From positions 3,446,938-3,510,937 of the forward strand of contig NZ_KB976986.1 of assembly GCF_000399665.1 (NCBI RefSeq): a stretch of DNA of 64,000 bases, in the 5' to 3' direction. Shown here piece after piece: positions 60,237 to 64,000 of the stretch. Position numbers and translations under genes: made by a program. The notes beneath the pieces were generated by a model. The model had not been told where the DNA came from, searched no databases, and saw nothing but the letters and a program-made list of their open reading frames with translations. The stretch's first letter is position 1, and each line of letters starts with the position of its first letter. This DNA is from Acinetobacter calcoaceticus ANC 3811 (GTDB lineage Bacteria > Pseudomonadota > Gammaproteobacteria > Pseudomonadales > Moraxellaceae).

Positions 60237-60950
60237 TTAATTCGTTTTACCTGTATAACTTGTTAATAACAGGCCATAAGAAGTTTTACCATCAACATGG
60301 CTCACTTTAACCGGTAAATAGTCCAGTTTAGGTGCTAACCAGAAAATAGTATTACGGTCTGGTCTGCCATGTTCTAAAACAACTTTTACGGTATCAAAGG
60401 TGCCATAAGAGGTTTTAATTTTCTCAGTGCCTTGTTTTACAAAACGACGATTTTCAACTTCTTTTGCATCGGCAAGAGGGTATGAAGTTTTAAGTGAACC
60501 ATTTTTTAAATCTTCACGAACTTGTAATTCTGCATTTAACTCATCAAGTACGCCAGGCTGCCAAGCAAATGAACGCGCTTTATCATCTTTCTTGGTAGAA
60601 ATAGTTTTGCTGTTTGGATTAAAGTTAATATTCATAGTGTTGTTATGAATCAAAATTTTGCTGGTACGGCTAAAACTTTGAGATCCAATTTTACCATTAG
60701 CAAAACTAAATTTACTTGTTTCACTTGCAGAAGCAATTCCACCTGCTTTTGCAGTGAAATTATAAGTCCAATTATTTCCTTGCTGGCTTAAGGCACGTGT
60801 AGCTGAACCCATACCTTTATTATTATAAGTGAACTGATAATTTGCCTGAAATGGGCTCATGGCAAGTGCATGGCTTGAGAAACCTGCAAAAAGCAAAGTT
60901 GTTGAAATACCTGTTGCGATGCCAAACGATTTCAGAAATTTTGTTGCCAT
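60237..60950 (-). CDS. periplasmic DUF3108-family protein
   Basis: The 237-residue precursor has a signal peptide (MATKFLKSFGIATGISTTLLFAGFSSHALA, cleavage near residue 30). The mature part is a beta-rich domain with NYQFTYNNKGMGSATRALSQ, KTSYGTFDTVKVVLEHG and IFWLAPKLDYLPVKVSHVDGKTSYGLLL, matching DUF3108 proteins. That family has no proven role; it resembles lipid-binding or outer-membrane assembly factors in fold. It lies in front of xpt on the same strand. Confidence 0.78.
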   Translation of the reverse strand: MATKFLKSFGIATGISTTLLFAGFSSHALAMSPFQANYQFTYNNKGMGSATRALSQQGNNWTYNFTAKAGGIASASETSKFSFANGKIGSQSFSRTSKILIHNNTMNINFNPNSKTISTKKDDKARSFAWQPGVLDELNAELQVREDLKNGSLKTSYPLADAKEVENRRFVKQGTEKIKTSYGTFDTVKVVLEHGRPDRNTIFWLAPKLDYLPVKVSHVDGKTSYGLLLTSYTGKTN

Positions 60951-61106
60951 AAGTAAATATCCTTGTACAGACTGAAAAGTCAGTGCTGATGCATCTATAA
61001 CTTAAACATATTATGCCTGCTGATCATGGAGAAAAAATCAGGATTTATGCTAAATGTGTAATCTATTTGTGTTTTTTGGCATTTAATTCATTTTTATTCA
61101 TAACAG

Positions 61107-61778
61107 CTATATATCTTTTTGCTGGATTGGTGTGATTTCAGAATCTTCTAATTCATCTTCAAAATCATCGTCCTGATCACGGTAAAGTAGCGCTGCTAAA
61201 TTCACATTTCCAAATACGACTAACTCAGCCTCACGAACTCGTGCGTAATTTACATGCACTTTACTTAATGTCTCAATGATGCTGGCCTTTTTACCAAACC
61301 AACGATTGAGATCAAGAAATATGAGTTCATCACGTTCCTCTGCTACATTAAAACGTTCTAGAATCATTCCTAAAGGATCTTTTTTCAAAATTTTATGGTA
61401 GTAAAAAACAGCGGCTTTTACGGCAATCTTCTGCCAAAAGTTTTTATATTTCGCTTCAATAATTTGTGTATTACTAATTTGTTCAAAAACTAAAAGCTGT
61501 TGCTCTTGATTAAATTCCATCTGAATCAGTTTTAAATCAACAGATAATGTGGTCTCTAGACCTTTTACATGCATGGTTGCATATAACCTTAACCAGTCAT
61601 GATAAAGATCAGCATGGAGGTCATCTAAAAACTCAACATTATTGGTGACATAACGTTGTAAAGTCGCATTCAGAAAGGTTTGTGATAACGTAAAATCTCT
61701 TTCTTCTTCAATGAATGCTTCTGCTTTTTGGTAGACTTTTTTAAGGCGTCTGACTAATGATGAAAATAGCGTTTGCAT
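61107..61778 (-). CDS. conserved hypothetical protein, unknown function
   Basis: The 223-residue protein is helical, with no signal peptide and no clear membrane segment. It starts with a basic amphipathic stretch (MQTLFSSLVRRLKKVYQKAEAFIEEER) and ends in an acidic tail (DQDDDFEDELEDSE). The middle contains FYYHKILKKDPLGMILERFNVAEERDELIFLDLNRWFGKK. The ATG at 61778 has GGAAG at about eight bases. No family was recognised. It stands alone between the DUF3108 gene and a TonB-like gene. Confidence 0.6.
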   Translation of the reverse strand: MQTLFSSLVRRLKKVYQKAEAFIEEERDFTLSQTFLNATLQRYVTNNVEFLDDLHADLYHDWLRLYATMHVKGLETTLSVDLKLIQMEFNQEQQLLVFEQISNTQIIEAKYKNFWQKIAVKAAVFYYHKILKKDPLGMILERFNVAEERDELIFLDLNRWFGKKASIIETLSKVHVNYARVREAELVVFGNVNLAALLYRDQDDDFEDELEDSEITPIQQKDI

Positions 61779-62010
61779 AAAAGAACTTCCAGAAGATAAT
61801 TTACTTAAGAACCAACACAATCTTTATTATGATAAAAAACGAGTTTTGATATTGCAGTGTAACAAATTTAATTGATACATTTTGACAAAATGAAAATGGA
61901 TAAAACTCTATATTTGAAGTGAATCACACTTTTATCCAGATTTGAATATCAGTTTATATTTTATTCGGTATTAAACCGTGGGGATAAGGCATTTATATGC
62001 TTTTAAGATT

Positions 62011-62895
62011 ATGTTGAACAAAAGAAGTCTATCCATAGAGCCTTTTTACCATTGGTGGCAAGACCGAGTCTTTATTGCTGCAACAATATTGGCAGTCTTA
62101 CTGCATATTTTTGTGTTGCTCATTCACTTTGCCATGCCGAGCCCGTCAGAGCAATCTACTAAAGAAATTGCAATTTCAATTCGATCAAGCAATGAGCCCG
62201 TTCAGCAGGCAGACTTTTTGGCACAAGCGGACCAGCAAGGTTCGGGCGCATTTCGTGAAGCTCACCGTGCCTCTAGTGATACACCAAATCCGATGCCTAA
62301 TGATGCGTCAACTGGAGATGCACAGTTAGAAAGTTTGCAAAAGGTTCAGCAGCAAAGAGAGCTTAAATTTGAAGAAAAAGTCTTAATGACTGTTTTGAGT
62401 TGGCAAAAACAAGCTGATGCGAGTCAAAGGAAAAAAGAATTAGAACAATTACAAAGTCAGTTTCAGGCAAAAGCTGCGATGGTTGCGAGCCTTGAAGCAC
62501 AATATTTACAACGTAGACAAGATTTTAGCCGGCAACAAAAAATCAAAACAGTAGATGGAATTCAAGCGAAGAAAGATGCTTCAGCTGCTTATTTAGATAA
62601 GTTCCGTGAAAAAGTGGAGTTGTATGGTAATCGCTATTATCCAGAAGAGGCCAAACAGCAACAGCTAAGAGGTGAGGTCCGTTTAATGGTGATTTTGAAT
62701 GCTCAAGGCGGAATTCGTGCAATTCGATTGCTTGAAAGTTCAGGACATTCAGTATTGGATGAAGCCGCGAAGTCTTCAGTACGTCGCGGTGCACCATTTG
62801 GGCATTTTGATGCCAATATGAAAGATATTTCTGAATTACGTATTGTGCGTACGTGGCGTTTCGATCCAGCTCAAGCAGAATTTGAAGTACATTAA
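62011..62895 (+). CDS. TonB-like energy transducer
   Basis: TonB proteins span the inner membrane and pass proton-motive force to outer-membrane receptors with ExbB/ExbD. The 294-residue protein has one N-terminal membrane segment (about residues 20-40), a long charged Gln/Lys/Arg coiled-coil linker (residues 105-190) in place of the usual Pro-rich one, and a C-terminal TonB domain (YYPEEAKQQQLRGEVRLMVILNAQGGIRAIRLLESSGHSVLDEAA). No exbBD is adjacent. A GTG at 61978 is a possible longer start. Confidence 0.8.
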   Translation: MLNKRSLSIEPFYHWWQDRVFIAATILAVLLHIFVLLIHFAMPSPSEQSTKEIAISIRSSNEPVQQADFLAQADQQGSGAFREAHRASSDTPNPMPNDASTGDAQLESLQKVQQQRELKFEEKVLMTVLSWQKQADASQRKKELEQLQSQFQAKAAMVASLEAQYLQRRQDFSRQQKIKTVDGIQAKKDASAAYLDKFREKVELYGNRYYPEEAKQQQLRGEVRLMVILNAQGGIRAIRLLESSGHSVLDEAAKSSVRRGAPFGHFDANMKDISELRIVRTWRFDPAQAEFEVH

Positions 62896-62900
62896 TAAAA

Positions 62901-62930
62901 AATGTGGATAAGTTTTAGCTTATCCACATT
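62901..62930 (+). other. stem-loop after the TonB-like gene (contains two DnaA-box-like sequences)
   Basis: AATGTGGATAAG and CTTATCCACATT form a perfect 12-base-pair stem. It is likely a transcript end although only T-rich sequence follows. Each arm contains the nine-base consensus TTATCCACA. Confidence 0.6.
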
Positions 62931-62995
62931 GATTTTAGTTAATTAGAAAAAATCCCATTTGAAGACAGATTAGATTTTTATCTAATTAAGAATGA

Positions 62996-63478
62996 TTAGA
63001 TCTGTTCTTGGTAAGGATTTTCTATATTCAGCTTTGCTAGAATTTCAACTTCAATCCCTTCCATTTCTTCTGCATCTTCATCACTGGTTTCATGGTCATA
63101 ACCAAGCAAATGTAAAACACCATGTACTAATAAATGCGCAAAGTGTTCTTGAGCAGTTTTCTTTTGTTCAACCGCTTCTTGCAATACCACTGGAATACAA
63201 ATGACTAAGTCACCCAGAGGAAAGGCATCGAGCATTGGTAAAACTTCTTCGGGAATATCACTTGGAAATGATAAAACATTGGTTGGTTTATCTTTCTCTC
63301 GATATTGCAGATTAAGTTGTTGGCTTTCTGCTAAATCGACACAAGCAACGCCAATTTCGCAGTCTTCTTTATAACCAACGTGGCGTAAAGTTGTCTCAAT
63401 AATTTTTTTGAGTTGAGCTCGTTTGAGCTCTAACTCAGGTAATTGAAGGTCTTGTTGTAAACTTAAACTGATTTTCAA
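62996..63478 (-). CDS. ybeY: YbeY, endoribonuclease / rRNA maturation factor
   Basis: YbeY is a zinc-dependent endoribonuclease that helps process the 3' end of 16S rRNA and controls defective ribosomes. The 160-residue protein carries the metal motif HGVLHLLGYDH (His119, His123 and His129). It lies downstream of phoH with nine bases between stop and start, the usual phoH-ybeY pairing. Confidence 0.93.
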   Translation of the reverse strand: MKISLSLQQDLQLPELELKRAQLKKIIETTLRHVGYKEDCEIGVACVDLAESQQLNLQYREKDKPTNVLSFPSDIPEEVLPMLDAFPLGDLVICIPVVLQEAVEQKKTAQEHFAHLLVHGVLHLLGYDHETSDEDAEEMEGIEVEILAKLNIENPYQEQI

Positions 63479-63487
63479 AATGAATCC

Positions 63488-64000
63488 TTAAGCATCCTGA
63501 TGTTGCAAGTCTGCTGCTGTATCGTTTTCAGCGACTAATGCTTCCTGACGGGCTTTACGTTCAGCACGTGCTTCGGCATTAAGACGATGTTGTTCACCAT
63601 CCCAACCTTCATAAGCCTCAACGATTTTTTGAACCAGTTGATGACGTACAACGTCGCGAGAATGGAAACGGGTAATATGAATTTCTGTAATATTCTCGAG
63701 TACACGAAGTGCGTGTGCCAGACCAGATTGTTGACCTTTAGGTAAATCGACTTGAGTAATGTCACCTGTAATCACTGCACGAGAGCCAAAACCTAAACGG
63801 GTCAAGAACATTTTCATTTGTTCAGGTGTTGTGTTTTGAGCTTCATCCAGAATTACAAATGAATGGTTAAGTGTGCGACCACGCATATATGCAAGAGGCG
63901 CAACTTCAATCACTTGACGCTCGATTAACTTGGCAACTTTTTCAAAGCCAAGCATTTCGTAAAGGGCATCGTAAAGAGGGCGTAGATATGGGTCAATTTT
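63488..64000 (-). CDS. phoH: PhoH-like protein, C-terminal part (truncated by window end)
   Basis: The gene runs off the right edge; only the C-terminal 170 residues are present. The frame continues upstream to the last base with KIDPYLRPLYDALYEMLGFEK, a family hallmark. The Walker B motif SFVILDEAQNTTPEQMK is visible, with the adjacent TRLGFGSRAVITGDITQVDLP. PhoH proteins are ATPases linked to RNA metabolism; with YbeY they form a conserved pair. The C-terminus is a charged Ala/Glu/Arg tail. The Walker A motif lies outside. Confidence 0.92.
   Translation of the reverse strand, partial: KIDPYLRPLYDALYEMLGFEKVAKLIERQVIEVAPLAYMRGRTLNHSFVILDEAQNTTPEQMKMFLTRLGFGSRAVITGDITQVDLPKGQQSGLAHALRVLENITEIHITRFHSRDVVRHQLVQKIVEAYEGWDGEQHRLNAEARAERKARQEALVAENDTAADLQHQDA

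Noticed and set aside
62901..62930. DnaA boxes as a chromosome origin
   Set aside because: No dnaA, dnaN, gyrB or rpmH nearby and only one inverted pair; a transcript-end hairpin is the simpler reading.

Overview
The window is a contiguous stretch of a gammaproteobacterial chromosome that looks like Acinetobacter, most likely the A. baumannii/calcoaceticus group. The grounds are the low-GC coding style, the protein sequences (PlsB, Xpt, RpoA, an AlmA-like monooxygenase, a fused TRAP permease), the mlaFEDCB order and a complete S10-spc-alpha ribosomal super-operon. The species call is from recognition, not a database search. No phage genes, transposase, integrase, CRISPR array or resistance island was found.

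Layout. 1-3.8 kb: the end of an RG-rich protein gene, a small membrane protein, and the mlaFEDCB phospholipid transport operon. 3.8-22.8 kb: housekeeping genes on both strands (CorA, LOG, Nudix, ComF, RecG, an SDR protein, a periplasmic binding-like protein, PlsB, TesB, a dicarboxylate/amino-acid symporter, a ferritin-like hydrolase, YihA/EngB, NsrR with a truncated flavohaemoglobin, a HerA-like ATPase, MetC, a glutamine amidotransferase). 22.9-36.7 kb: 28 genes from rpsJ to rplQ, including secY, rpoA and the small rpmD and rpmJ. 36.8-50.8 kb: AlmA-like monooxygenase, LCAD-like acyl-CoA dehydrogenase, SdhE with a YgfX-like partner, two tandem paralogous micro-proteins, a lipoprotein/rhombosortase/TRAP cluster, a zinc-ribbon protein, PrlC and RNase R. 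50.9-55.1 kb: tRNA-Ser, three identical tRNA-Arg genes and, between the second and third tRNA-Arg, a HAD phosphatase and a 762-residue Gly/Val/Thr repeat protein. 55.1-64 kb: nitroreductase, YcxB-like protein, FAH-family hydrolase, YihY, WrbA, Xpt, DUF3108 protein, a TonB-like protein, YbeY and the C-terminal part of PhoH.

How the parts work together. MlaFEDB (inner membrane) and MlaC (periplasm) keep the outer membrane asymmetric. The ribosomal block couples translation, secretion (SecY) and transcription (RpoA), with visible promoters before rpsJ, rplN and rpsM. NsrR and the globin form a nitric-oxide response pair, with a perfect NsrR-type operator in front of the globin gene. YbeY, RNase R and PhoH serve RNA metabolism and stress.

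The most unusual items are the globin, which has lost its reductase half but keeps an intact NsrR operator; the repeat protein bracketed by duplicated tRNA-Arg segments; the tandem small membrane proteins in an otherwise empty 770-base interval; and several strong RNA hairpins inside the ribosomal operon.
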